This document shows positions 12,170 through 21,664 of a stretch of DNA of 35,801 nt, piece by piece. How positions within the stretch are numbered: position 1 is the stretch's first letter; each line of letters starts with the position of its first letter. This stretch comes from a virus: positions 1 through 35,801 of IMG/VR virus record IMGVR_UViG_3300035661_000185; one strand, given 5' to 3'. The notes below the pieces were generated by a model. That model searched no databases. It saw nothing but the letters and a program-made list of their open reading frames with translations, and was not told the origin of the DNA. The translations under genes and the position numbers were made by a program.

Positions 12170-14290
12170 TTATACCGGTGCAATTTGATCGTTGATGAAT
12201 TCAGTAGCTTCTTGCAATGTGCTGCACTCAACAATTGCGAATGCAGCCATGCGCAGAGTAGCTGCAGATGCCCCGCCGCTGAGATACATATAAACAGCAA
12301 GTGGCAATCCTGCTTCGCCAATGGTGTCAGTGATACCACCAATAGTCGTCCACCCTGTTTGATCTAGAGTGATATTGGAAACCAATGTGGTGCTGTAAGT
12401 AATGCTTAAATTTGGAGCAACTCCACCACCAGTAATATTTCTATAGGTAAAGAACCAAGCGTAATATTTGTTTGCACTGATTAGGAAACTGCTGCCAGAA
12501 GGCAATAGATTTTCACCAGGGTTTATTACCAAGTCTTGCACCGTCGATTGGTTATACAAAACACCTTCAGTAGCATTTGTGCTGTTACGTCCAACAGTTC
12601 CAGCGAATGCAATAGGCTCTGCAAAATACTGGGAATACAAAAGCGTCAATGGTGATACCTTTGCCTGAATCCGATGGTGAGGGATCTTTGCCCACGATGC
12701 AAAGTTTCCAGCTTGTCGCTTCATCATCTTGATGGAACGCACCATTCCAACGAAAGTGCTGCAGCTATCCATGACAGCCTCGTCATGGAAACATGTAGAC
12801 GCTGAATCCATCGTCAGCGTCATAAAGTCCAAATTACAGTTTCTGGTGGTGAGGCGTGAATTGACCAGTTGCACTGGCCCCATCGTTGTATCTTCAACGC
12901 GCAAATGAGGTGTGTTTGCGGCATAGATGTGCTTTGGTGAATAGGCAACACCATCAATCGTCACGCTACCCGCTGTGCAGTTGCCCTCATTCCAGGTGGC
13001 CTTGATTACAAACCCTTCACCCAGTGCCGTGTCGTTAAAGTTCTTGATAAAGAACACCATGCCGGGATTTCCCTCCATGATGCAGTTCTCAGTGATGAAT
13101 TGGCCTGTTCCAATTTGCGGAGAATCCACATACACAACAGCCAGTTGCGCACTATCAAAGTGCGAATCCTTGGCAAATGAGCAGCCTCCGTGCATCAACG
13201 TGCTAGTATGACCCTTTGACCACAAGTGGTAGTTTGCATTTGAGAAATAGCAACCATAAAAGTAGACACCTATATTCCCGTACAGGCGAGAAACACACTT
13301 ATCAAGATCAATGAACTTAACCCGATTAAATACTGCACGCCCTGAAAATTCATCATTCGTTGCATATATAGAATGACCAAATTGCACACCGACTTTTGTA
13401 CGAGTGCCCGTGTCTCCCATCAGCGTAAGGTCCTCGACGTACACATAATCCCAGGATCTATTCGCCCCGTACACGATAGGCGAGGCAGCAGCAGTGAACG
13501 ACTTGATGAACGTCTTGTTCATCCCAGCACCCTTGAAGTTAATTCGCGCGCCACCTAGGTCAACATTGAATGCAAAGGTGCCATCTGGTAGCTCAATGGT
13601 TCCAAACGATCCCAGCTTAGCGACTGCAGATTGAATTGCCGTAGTGCTCGACGTTGCGCCGGTTGGATCGCATCCGGTGAAGTCAGTAATTCTCACCGTC
13701 TCACGCATCCACGATTGAACTGACCGAATTAATGCTCCAATACCACCTTGCAGGAAAGTCACAGCATCAGCCGTTGATCCAGCCGCATAGGCCGCCGCAA
13801 CCGCGCTGGCGACCTGCGTGAATGTGAATGTAGAAAGTTCCACATCTCCAGTGCTGGCATTGAACACCGGCATCTTTCCAGCGCGGGTTGCAGCTGCAGC
13901 CAATTGCGTTAGGGTTTCGTTATCCTGCACGCGCAGTACAGACTTTGCACCGTATTGCTGGAGCTGCTGCAGCGCCTGCCAGATCGCATCAAAGTCGGGG
14001 TTCAGTGTCGTGGCCAGCAGATCGCCATTGTTCTGGTAATCGGTCATGCGCTCCAATGGCACCACCCGCTTGATCACGACTGCATCACCTGCCACAGTGG
14101 CCAGCCCGGTGATGGTGCCACCGGCTTGCACGCCCACACCAGTGACTGCGTAATCAGTGCCCAGCGTCTTGGTGATGCCGTTGACGGTCACCACGATGTG
14201 GCTGGATCTCAGCGCTTGAAAGCTGTAGATGAAGGTCGATGTGCCCGCGCTGGTGTAGCTGTTGACAATGGTCTGGAGTGGTACGGTCAT
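12170..14290 (-). CDS. Tail spike/fibre with T7 gp17-like N-terminus and beta-helix
   Basis: 706 residues from the ATG at 14290, which has AGAGG six bases upstream. Residues 1-110 (TSTFIYSFQALRSSHIVVTV, YAVTGVGVQAGGTITGL, VVIKRVVPLERMTDYQNNGD) match the T7 gp17-type domain that attaches a fibre to the tail. From about residue 205 (DFTGCDPTGATSSTTAIQSA) a pectate-lyase-like right-handed beta-helix begins, with the usual (F/T)GCDPTG entry motif. The C-terminal 150 residues form a separate domain (NLSITYSTTLVSNITLDQTG). It binds and perhaps digests a host surface polysaccharide. Host range is likely set here. It lies beside the terminase instead of the tail tube genes. Confidence 0.9.
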   Translation of the reverse strand: MTVPLQTIVNSYTSAGTSTFIYSFQALRSSHIVVTVNGITKTLGTDYAVTGVGVQAGGTITGLATVAGDAVVIKRVVPLERMTDYQNNGDLLATTLNPDFDAIWQALQQLQQYGAKSVLRVQDNETLTQLAAAATRAGKMPVFNASTGDVELSTFTFTQVASAVAAAYAAGSTADAVTFLQGGIGALIRSVQSWMRETVRITDFTGCDPTGATSSTTAIQSAVAKLGSFGTIELPDGTFAFNVDLGGARINFKGAGMNKTFIKSFTAAASPIVYGANRSWDYVYVEDLTLMGDTGTRTKVGVQFGHSIYATNDEFSGRAVFNRVKFIDLDKCVSRLYGNIGVYFYGCYFSNANYHLWSKGHTSTLMHGGCSFAKDSHFDSAQLAVVYVDSPQIGTGQFITENCIMEGNPGMVFFIKNFNDTALGEGFVIKATWNEGNCTAGSVTIDGVAYSPKHIYAANTPHLRVEDTTMGPVQLVNSRLTTRNCNLDFMTLTMDSASTCFHDEAVMDSCSTFVGMVRSIKMMKRQAGNFASWAKIPHHRIQAKVSPLTLLYSQYFAEPIAFAGTVGRNSTNATEGVLYNQSTVQDLVINPGENLLPSGSSFLISANKYYAWFFTYRNITGGGVAPNLSITYSTTLVSNITLDQTGWTTIGGITDTIGEAGLPLAVYMYLSGGASAATLRMAAFAIVECSTLQEATEFINDQIAPV

Positions 14291-14336
14291 ATGTGCCTCT
14301 GGTGAGTGCACAGGCCCGAGTCAAGGGGTTACCGGT

Positions 14337-15983
14337 TCAGTATTCAACTTCAACTTCATGAACGCCTGTGTCTGGGCGCCAATGATGTTGCTGGGTGGAT
14401 GGCGGAATCCAGCCATCAGCCCGTGATATTCGCTCGGGTGTTTCACTCACAGCACCGGCCGATGCGTCCAGATAGTCATCGGCCTGGTTCTTTTGGGCTG
14501 GGTTCCAGTCCTTCATCTGGCCCCACAGCGGGCCCTTGAGCACGTCGACATGGGCCCACAACATGCCGCGCGACATCAGCAAAGGCTCCAGTGACTCAAG
14601 GATGCGCTTTTGTTTGTTCTCGGTGCTTACTACCTCTGTCACGCCACAGATCACACGCTGCTGTTTGAAGCAGGCTTTCAGCACGGCCGGGGCAAAGGTG
14701 CCAATACCGTTGGTTTCTACCGACACGCGCGGCAGGACGAGTTTCTTCACGAGCTCGGTGATCTGCAGCACCTGGCCGCCGGTGATCTTCTTGCCGTCTG
14801 CGTCGAACTCAGCAACTTCGCCGCTCAGGCGCTGGACGTGGTGCAGGTAGCGCCGCCCTGCCTCGTCCTGCAGTACCAGGGCAAGTGCTGACACGTCGCT
14901 CTTGAGTTTGCCGCTTGCCGGATCCCAGCGCAGCGATGCGCCAGCGATACGGGCATTTCCAAGCCACATGCCGATGCCGCCATTGGCAGTGGTTATCTTG
15001 GGCTGCACGTTGTAGGCGATCATGCGTGCCGGGTCTAGCCTGATCTCGGCCACCGGTTTGGCTTCCAGTAGGTACTGGCTGTCCCAGGCATTGAGCGTGC
15101 GGGTTTCCTTGCGGCGTTTCTCAATCTCAGCGCGCGTGAATCGTTCCGGCCATGCGCAGGTGGAACAGATGTCGATCACGCTGTCCGGTGGGGTTGAGAA
15201 AACAACTTCATTGCCTTCAATGCGGTAGTCCACGTTCTCCACCAGAATGCTGGCAAGCGTGGAAATCCCGGCGATCACGTACAGACCATCCTCGGCAATG
15301 GGGAATTCAAAGCGATAGCGGGTCTTGGTGCTGGTTTCGGTGTATCGCTTGACGTGCTCCAGCAGCGGGATTTTCAGCACGGACGCACCGCCAGCAATGC
15401 GCTCAGAGTAGATCGAATCATGGGTGTGGGGTGTTCCTATGTAGGTCTTTTGTGCACCTGGCACCGCAATGTGTGTGGACTCGCTGATGCGTTGGCGCAG
15501 TTTGAGCCGTGCCTCGGTGGTTTCGATATTCCCAGGCACCTCGATGTCATCGAAGTCAATGTCATCAGCGCGTGCGCCGGTAGCGTTGGAACTCACGCCC
15601 ACGGCCCGCATGCTGGCGTTACGGGCATCACGCGCATCGGTCACCCAAAAGCGCTTTGCGCCTGGCTTGGATGGAAGAATTCCCCGGCACAGCGGGTGAT
15701 TGCGCAGCACATTGAGGGTGTCGGCAGTCATCATGCCGGCCGTTTCGTTATCGGCTGACCAGACCAGCGAACGGTGCGACTTGTTTTTGTACAGCTTCCA
15801 CGCTTTATAGATCGCGTAGATGGTGGACTTTGATGCACCTCGGAACACCATCAGCACCCGCTCTGGGCTATCGCAGGTTTCCAACCACTGGCAGATGCGC
15901 ACGTGTAGCAGCGGCACAGTCCAGCCCTGCAGCTGGGCCCACTGTACGAAGAAGACTAGGAACGAGACTTCACGGCTTGCCAT
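14337..15983 (-). CDS. Terminase large subunit (T7 gp19-like)
   Basis: 548 residues. The ATPase P-loop is FRGASKST (about 47-54), the Walker B acidic run DDIDFDDIE about 140-148. The nuclease domain has a first acidic residue in RWDPASG (about 354) and later acids in QADDYLDA near the C-terminus. The arrangement is that of T7-type DNA packaging motors, which translocate and cut DNA at the portal. The start overlaps the small-subunit-like gene by 14 bases and has a weak ribosome site. The C-terminal tail contains one copy of the 16-bp motif repeated elsewhere in the late region. Confidence 0.93.
   Translation of the reverse strand: MASREVSFLVFFVQWAQLQGWTVPLLHVRICQWLETCDSPERVLMVFRGASKSTIYAIYKAWKLYKNKSHRSLVWSADNETAGMMTADTLNVLRNHPLCRGILPSKPGAKRFWVTDARDARNASMRAVGVSSNATGARADDIDFDDIEVPGNIETTEARLKLRQRISESTHIAVPGAQKTYIGTPHTHDSIYSERIAGGASVLKIPLLEHVKRYTETSTKTRYRFEFPIAEDGLYVIAGISTLASILVENVDYRIEGNEVVFSTPPDSVIDICSTCAWPERFTRAEIEKRRKETRTLNAWDSQYLLEAKPVAEIRLDPARMIAYNVQPKITTANGGIGMWLGNARIAGASLRWDPASGKLKSDVSALALVLQDEAGRRYLHHVQRLSGEVAEFDADGKKITGGQVLQITELVKKLVLPRVSVETNGIGTFAPAVLKACFKQQRVICGVTEVVSTENKQKRILESLEPLLMSRGMLWAHVDVLKGPLWGQMKDWNPAQKNQADDYLDASAGAVSETPERISRADGWIPPSTQQHHWRPDTGVHEVEVEY
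14400..14415. repeat. 16-bp late-region motif, copy 1 (in terminase gene)
   Basis: TGGCGGAATCCAGCCA on the plus strand, inside the last codons of the terminase gene. The same 16 bases occur at 29528-29543 region and 33781-33796, where the match extends to 18 bases between the two intergenic copies. Arms TGGC/GCCA give partial dyad symmetry. Confidence 0.8.
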
Positions 15984-16359
15984 GCGTGCGCTGGTCGAAT
16001 TCGGTCTTTCGGCTGTGGCGTTGCAGCTTGTCCAGCAGGCGATTGGCTTCCTTCTCAGCTAAGGCAATCTCACCATCGAGCTGCTTTTCATCCTCTCCAG
16101 CCTGCTGGTCAACGCCAACCAGTGGTGGCACAGCACTGCCAATTTGAATGGTGTGCACCAGCCCACCCACGCGCTGGATCAGCGACAGCGTGGCCACAGC
16201 ATTCTTCTTGCACCAGTAGCGATCCCCTCGGGTTTGCTTGTCCATGGTTCCGGGTTCCAGCGTGTGACCAGGCCACTTGTCGGGCTCGGCCTCACCCAGA
16301 AACACATCAGTCAGCTTTTCCTCAAGGGCTTTCAGCTTGTCGAATTGATCTTGCCTCAT
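15970..16359 (-). CDS. Probable terminase small subunit
   Basis: 129 residues. N-terminal helices (MRQDQFDKLKALEEKLTDVF, then GDRYWCKKNAVATLSLIQRV) precede an acidic and then basic C-terminal helix. The gene lies immediately upstream of the large subunit and overlaps it, and its start overlaps the stop of the previous gene (ATGA). DNA-recognition subunits of this size and helical build usually occupy this place. The assignment rests mostly on context plus the familiar GDRYWCKKNAVATL pattern. Confidence 0.7.
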   Translation of the reverse strand: MRQDQFDKLKALEEKLTDVFLGEAEPDKWPGHTLEPGTMDKQTRGDRYWCKKNAVATLSLIQRVGGLVHTIQIGSAVPPLVGVDQQAGEDEKQLDGEIALAEKEANRLLDKLQRHSRKTEFDQRTHGKP

Positions 16360-18794
16360 TTACCTACCGCCTTTTCCCAGTCAGGTGACCTCATATCAAA
16401 GTTCATTAGTTCCCCCTTTGGTTCCCACCAATAGCCTTGGTTCCAGTCTTTCTGCAGGTTGGCACGCATGCGGCCAAGATAGCCGGGGCTCAACGTCTCC
16501 TGCAGGTCATGCATGAAGGCGTGGTCAACCGCTGCGCGCAAGTACCAGAGGTTCACCAGGGGCATGTTCTGCCGTGCGAAGCGGATTGCCTCACCCCCGG
16601 CGTTGGTCTTCTTGCCCTGCATCGCCTGAGCGATATTGCCCAGTGTCAAATTCATAGCATCCACAGCCGTTCCGAATACTGGCCCCATCAGGCTTGTCCA
16701 GTTGGGTTGTCCCCCCATGTTGTTGCCACCCAGACCGGTGTAGAAGATGTCGCCCATGATGCCCAGACCACCTCCCTTCATGAATGCAGCCGCCCAAAAC
16801 TTCGGCGTGGTCATATCGCGAGGGTCTTTCCCGCTGATCACATCGCCCAGTTGCAGCGCCAGCGCACCAAAGATGGTGAGGCCGGTCATCATGGCCACGC
16901 TGTAGGCAGTCTTCCCGCCAGAGGATTCAATCGACTGGATGCGCCGGAAGTGCTTTTGCATGATGGCAATGGGGAATGACTTGAACAGCATGGCGCTGCG
17001 TGCGATTTCTCCGCCCCAGGTGCCAGCGCGCGAGCCTTGCGTGATTGCGGCGCGCGTCATCAAGTCAGGCGACAGCACTGCTATGTGCGCTTCCTGATCG
17101 ATGAATCCCAGCAGCTTGGCTATGGCTTGGTTCTTGGTGGACTCGTCCAGCCCTTCAATTCCCCGAATGCTGTTCTTGGTCAGCAGGCTGTGACCGTTGA
17201 CTTCTTCGGCTTTGGCCTGTTGCCAAATTTTCCAGTCGCTTTCCAGAATGCCAGCGGCCTTCATTCGGTTCCGGTCATGGGTGGAAAGATCGGCCCAGTC
17301 CGTTTGCCGCATTTTTTCCAGTGTGCTGGATAGCGTGAGCCCGAAGCCACGGCGAAGTGAATGTGTCCAGGCTTCCACCAGTGTAAGCTTCATGGTGGTA
17401 TTAGCCAGTTTGCTTGTCCAGCCTTGTGCTAGGTTATCGGCATGCCACTGCTGCATTTCACCGGCAATGGCTTCGGTTGCCAGCCCAAGGCGCGTGGCCG
17501 CTTCGATAGTGTTACCGCCAAAGGCCTTGAAGGTGTTGCTCATGGTCTCACCCAGCGGCATGCCGTTGTACTTGGCAGTCAGGAAGTGCAGCGGTGCGTC
17601 GGTGATTGAGCTGATCATCACCCCTTGCAGCTTCACGGCAGTTATGAAGTTGCGAATGCCCTGCCCCCACATTGCAAGGGTTGCATCCACTGGGCTTGAG
17701 CTGGTGCCGTTGAGCGTGTCCCACACCATATCCAGTGTGGCCGAGCTTTCGCGTGCACCTGCTTTGTTGTCCAGCTTTTCAGCCGTGTCCTTGAGCAGTC
17801 GGAATGTCGAGTTAGGGTTAGCCCCCAGCTGCTCCATCATGCCAATGCTCTTAGCCATCTGGTTCACGTGGTCATGGATTCCCTGCAACATGCTGCCCCG
17901 GCCATAGTCGGAGATGTATTCCAGATAGCTCTGCGCGTCCTTAAAGTGAATGGTGCGGTGGGCATCATCAAACCGGGCAGCACGTGAGCCACCGGCACGA
18001 GACTGGCCGGGGATCATCTTGTTGCGCCCATCGCTGGCCAGCGTCTCCCAGGCCTTTCCAAGAAAGTCGGTAAGCTCAGCGTCATTCATGGGCGTACCGT
18101 CAGCCTTGATGTAGCGCTCGGTGTTCAGCTTGGGCTTGACGGAAGCCACCCATGTCTCCATGCCAGCGCGGGCAATGCGGCCCACGTCATGAATCTGGGG
18201 CAGGTAGCCGTAATCCAGTTTTCCAATGTCAGCGCCAGCAGCATTCATGCGCAGCCGGGTAGTTTCCATCTGCTCCAGGTAGGCCTTCGCTCCCTTGGCT
18301 GCAATCTCATTGCCGGTCTTCTCGCCCATCACCTCGCGGGCAAAGTCTCGGATGGCGCGGGGGTCTTCCAGCAGGCCCAGAAAACGCGGCTCGGTAGCGT
18401 GGATCGAGTCCATCAGGTTTGCCATCATTTCATGGCGTACCCCTTTTACATAGCTGTCCACCTGCCGAAGCCGCTCGAACAGGGCTTTGTGAACTGGCTG
18501 ACTTCCGGTTTTCTGCTCGGAATTGAGGAGCAGCGCGTTGACTTCGCGCGACTGGGCGACCAGGTTGCTGGCCTTGCGCTGGGCTGCTTTGTTGGCCATA
18601 GCAATGTCTTGCGCTGCCGCACGTTCCGCCGCTGCCTGCAGCCGCTCATTGCCCGACATGCTGCGCCAGTTGGGATCAGTGCGCGCCATGTCCCGCATGT
18701 TGGACACGATCCGCGCCAGCATGGCATCGGACTCGCCGGGTTTGAGAATGCGCCCGATGGCTGCCTGAACTTCTGCGATGCAGTCTGGGTGCAT
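16356..18794 (-). CDS. Large internal virion (ejection) protein
   Basis: 812 residues from the ATG at 18794, which has GGAGG six bases upstream; the longer frame from 18821 lacks a site. Mostly helical. Near residue 640 a hydrophobic stretch (YSVAMMTGLTIFGALALQLG) could insert into a membrane. The part around residues 195-260 (LDYGYLPQIHDVGRIARAGM) recalls large polyvalent-protein-associated domains found in phage ejection proteins. Position after the P5/DdrB-type protein and before terminase corresponds to the last of the T7 gp14-gp16-like ejection set. Expected to be packaged and injected to help DNA cross the envelope. Confidence 0.75.
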   Translation of the reverse strand: MHPDCIAEVQAAIGRILKPGESDAMLARIVSNMRDMARTDPNWRSMSGNERLQAAAERAAAQDIAMANKAAQRKASNLVAQSREVNALLLNSEQKTGSQPVHKALFERLRQVDSYVKGVRHEMMANLMDSIHATEPRFLGLLEDPRAIRDFAREVMGEKTGNEIAAKGAKAYLEQMETTRLRMNAAGADIGKLDYGYLPQIHDVGRIARAGMETWVASVKPKLNTERYIKADGTPMNDAELTDFLGKAWETLASDGRNKMIPGQSRAGGSRAARFDDAHRTIHFKDAQSYLEYISDYGRGSMLQGIHDHVNQMAKSIGMMEQLGANPNSTFRLLKDTAEKLDNKAGARESSATLDMVWDTLNGTSSSPVDATLAMWGQGIRNFITAVKLQGVMISSITDAPLHFLTAKYNGMPLGETMSNTFKAFGGNTIEAATRLGLATEAIAGEMQQWHADNLAQGWTSKLANTTMKLTLVEAWTHSLRRGFGLTLSSTLEKMRQTDWADLSTHDRNRMKAAGILESDWKIWQQAKAEEVNGHSLLTKNSIRGIEGLDESTKNQAIAKLLGFIDQEAHIAVLSPDLMTRAAITQGSRAGTWGGEIARSAMLFKSFPIAIMQKHFRRIQSIESSGGKTAYSVAMMTGLTIFGALALQLGDVISGKDPRDMTTPKFWAAAFMKGGGLGIMGDIFYTGLGGNNMGGQPNWTSLMGPVFGTAVDAMNLTLGNIAQAMQGKKTNAGGEAIRFARQNMPLVNLWYLRAAVDHAFMHDLQETLSPGYLGRMRANLQKDWNQGYWWEPKGELMNFDMRSPDWEKAVGK

Positions 18795-18796
18795 GG

Positions 18797-21664
18797 TTAT
18801 CCTCCACGGCGCAGCAGGCAATTCACCACTGCGCCATACGATTGGGCTTCTTTCAATTGCTCGGTGTGCTCGGCTTCGATATTGGCTGCAGCCTCGCTCA
18901 TTCTGGTGTACACGGGGTTTCCATCAGCGTTATAGCCATCGAGCACCGTGGCGTTCGGGTCTTCCTGAATGATCTTGCGCATGGCCTCAATCTCGGGTGT
19001 GGCTGGCAATGTCGATTTCGGCTCAGTGCGCAGACCTTCCACCAAGTCAGCCATCAGGTCATTGGCAGCTGGTACAGCATCGCCAAACATGCCTTGCTGG
19101 CGCGGGTCACCAAGCGCATGCAGCTTGTCGGTGTAACTGGTGATCAGATCGGCCACCCGCCTGGGTGCGCGGCTGGTTTCCTGCAGGCTGATCAGTAGGT
19201 TATTCACTTCCGGCGACACTGGGCTGTCAATCAGGGAATGCTGTGCCATGTGCTGATCAACCGTACGGCCTTCACTGCGCAGCTTGGAGAACTGGCGAAC
19301 CGCTTGCACCAGGGCGGGGCCAATGTCCAACGGCTGGCGGGCACCGGCTTCGATCAGGTCACGCATGCGGGCTACTTCGGGCGCGGCGCGCATCATGCCG
19401 TTGAGGATGTTTTTCACATTGGCATCGGTGCTCTCGCCCATCATGGCCACGATGTCAGGGTCACCATAGGCCTTGGCAAACACGGCATTGCGAATCCGCC
19501 TCACGCCATCCTGAGACAGATCACCGGAGGCAGTCATCATGCTGCCGCGCTCGGAGGGCGACACCGCATCATTGATGAAGGCCCGCACGAATGGCATGGA
19601 GCTGGCAACGTTGATGCTGCCATCGTCATTGGTGTGCAGATCATGCAGGTCGGGCATGCGCGCGGCATCCGACTGCGCAATCTCTGTGCTGCTCATGTGG
19701 GCCACGCTGGATTCATTGGCCTGCCGTGCGAACTCAGCGCGGTCATAGGACTCAAGCCCTACGCGCGTGAGCACCGGGCGATTCATCTTGGCCAGGGCTT
19801 CCGAGTCCAGACCGAATCGGCCGGCGTTGTCGATCAGCCACTGCTTGTATTCAACCGCCTTGCCGTTGTCATAGGCACGGCGCAGCGCAATAGTGCGGGC
19901 ATTGCCGGACTCCACCACGCCATCGCGGCCAATGATCGGGGCACCGTCTGAGGCTTTTGGGGATTCGGCCAGTAGCTCGGGCTGGATGCCGTTCTCGATC
20001 CGGGTAATCTGGGCCTCACTGGCAGAACGTTCGCGGTCACGTGGCTGCAGTTCAGCGGGGAAATCTGGATTAGGCTTGAGGTTGTTGTCGTGAGAAGTGA
20101 TCAGATCGTTGGCTTCGCTGACCAGATACTGGAGAGCGATCTTCTGACCGCGCTCAGTGATGGCGCTGGTGTCTGCGCCTACGATGCCATTGGGGTACGC
20201 AAGCTCGGGAGTAGTAGCCGTGCGCCCACTGAGGGCCAAATCAACCCCAGCGCGCACTATGTCGTCCCCGTAGGGCTGCACACCATTCTCATGGTGAATG
20301 ATGGCCGTGGTGAGTTTCTGCAGCGTCTCAGGATCGCTCAGGTTCAGGACTGCCGTGGGGTCGAGGCCGGTTTCCTTTGCTACCGCTGCCACATAGGCCG
20401 CAGTGTTGTTTTCCTTGGCGGGGGCCCACCGGTTGATGATGTCGGTGATCGTGTTGTTTCCATGCCGATCCTGCGATGTCAGTAGGTTCTTGGCAAGTGC
20501 ACGGATGCCTAGCTCTGGCGTGGCGAATGTCTCGAAGCGCGGATCAGTCCCATCCACCTTGCCCTGCCATGCCGTAGCACTCTTTTCAATGTTGCCGGGG
20601 TTGTTGTTGCGCACTCCGCGCGGGCCTGACAGGGGCAGCACTGGTGCACCATCTGGCCGCACATCGGCAATGGCTTCACGCACCGCTGTGGCCACATGGG
20701 TTTCACGCATGGCCTCGGGCGGTTTGAGGAAGTCGGCCTCTTGGATGGTGCTGGACAGATCGACCTTCTCTCCTCGCATGAGCTGCAGCATGGCCTGTTC
20801 CATGTTCGCCTGGTGCGCAACGCTGGAGGCCACATCCTTGGGAACGCCGGGGGCTGAGTCCTGCTGAAAGTTCTTTGCGTTGCGGGTGGCCAGTACGGCA
20901 TCACCTTGGCTGACGGTTGGCCGGGGTACTGATGCATGGGTGACGACACCAAAGGCCGCACCCATCAGCACATCGAGTGCGCGGGCTTCGGTGTCGGTCG
21001 GGTCGAACTGCTTGGCCGCTTCGGCGTAGCCGCTTCCTTCGAGCGTCTTGTTTTGCACCAGTGAAGCGCTTGAGTTCACCGCCAGGTTGCCGGATGCGCC
21101 GCTGACCACGCGCGAGGCCAGTGTCTTGCCGAGGAATGGCACCTTGAAGCCCGCAGCATTGCTGGCGCTGTCTGCCAGCCCAACCTTGAGCGCAGTGTCA
21201 GCGTCCACCCCTTCGCGCATCAGGTCGGTGGAGGTTCCGACTTGCGCATTTCCCAACATGGCCGGAACACCTGCGGGGCCCAGTGCCAGTGGTGCGATGC
21301 CTTCCACCAGCCCGCCGACGATCTTTCCAGCCTTGCCAGTCTGCGCAGCGTTTGGAGTCCAGTAGTCCACAGACGGATTGAAGTAATCGTCCACCGCCTT
21401 GAAAATCGGGCCGCTCAGTGGGTTGTCGCTGCCGCTGTAGTTGTCACCTGCGGTCATCTTCTCGATGGCCACAGCGGGTGCTGATGCCAGGATTGCAACA
21501 GTGCGCCCCACATTGGCGGCTGCACGCATGGCATGGTTGCCGACTGCCCCGCCAAAGTTCTGGAATACATCCGGCGTGGGTGCCACGTCTATAGCGTTAA
21601 GCTGCATGCGCTGTGCCTGCGCTGCATTGCCCTCGGGATCAAGGTCAAGTAGTGCGTCACTCAT
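18797..21664 (-). CDS. Polyvalent virion protein with P5-like lysin and DdrB/ParB-like domains
   Basis: 955 residues; the start overlaps the preceding stop (ATGA). Residues about 1-250 are Gly/Ala-rich and hydrophobic in part, suiting membrane insertion. Residues about 349-475 (GVRNNNPGNIEKSATAWQG, FETFATPELGIRALAKNLL, IINRWAPAKENNTAAYV) match the PRD1 P5-like virion lysin domain. Residues about 500-700 (ITERGQKIALQYLV, PIIGRDGVVESGNARTIALR) match the DdrB-like ParB-superfamily domain. Such multi-domain injected proteins are called polyvalent proteins. The first activity would open peptidoglycan; the ParB-like part may act on DNA or host defence after entry. Known family logic, unproven here. 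Confidence 0.85.
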   Translation of the reverse strand: MSDALLDLDPEGNAAQAQRMQLNAIDVAPTPDVFQNFGGAVGNHAMRAAANVGRTVAILASAPAVAIEKMTAGDNYSGSDNPLSGPIFKAVDDYFNPSVDYWTPNAAQTGKAGKIVGGLVEGIAPLALGPAGVPAMLGNAQVGTSTDLMREGVDADTALKVGLADSASNAAGFKVPFLGKTLASRVVSGASGNLAVNSSASLVQNKTLEGSGYAEAAKQFDPTDTEARALDVLMGAAFGVVTHASVPRPTVSQGDAVLATRNAKNFQQDSAPGVPKDVASSVAHQANMEQAMLQLMRGEKVDLSSTIQEADFLKPPEAMRETHVATAVREAIADVRPDGAPVLPLSGPRGVRNNNPGNIEKSATAWQGKVDGTDPRFETFATPELGIRALAKNLLTSQDRHGNNTITDIINRWAPAKENNTAAYVAAVAKETGLDPTAVLNLSDPETLQKLTTAIIHHENGVQPYGDDIVRAGVDLALSGRTATTPELAYPNGIVGADTSAITERGQKIALQYLVSEANDLITSHDNNLKPNPDFPAELQPRDRERSASEAQITRIENGIQPELLAESPKASDGAPIIGRDGVVESGNARTIALRRAYDNGKAVEYKQWLIDNAGRFGLDSEALAKMNRPVLTRVGLESYDRAEFARQANESSVAHMSSTEIAQSDAARMPDLHDLHTNDDGSINVASSMPFVRAFINDAVSPSERGSMMTASGDLSQDGVRRIRNAVFAKAYGDPDIVAMMGESTDANVKNILNGMMRAAPEVARMRDLIEAGARQPLDIGPALVQAVRQFSKLRSEGRTVDQHMAQHSLIDSPVSPEVNNLLISLQETSRAPRRVADLITSYTDKLHALGDPRQQGMFGDAVPAANDLMADLVEGLRTEPKSTLPATPEIEAMRKIIQEDPNATVLDGYNADGNPVYTRMSEAAANIEAEHTEQLKEAQSYGAVVNCLLRRGG

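Noticed and set aside
12170-14290. Diversity-generating retroelement as in BPP-1
   Set aside because: No reverse transcriptase gene and no template/variable repeat pair were found; the shared head module does not extend to a DGR.
14311-14337. Promoter between terminase and tail spike
   Set aside because: The gap is under 50 bases and holds only the spike ribosome site.
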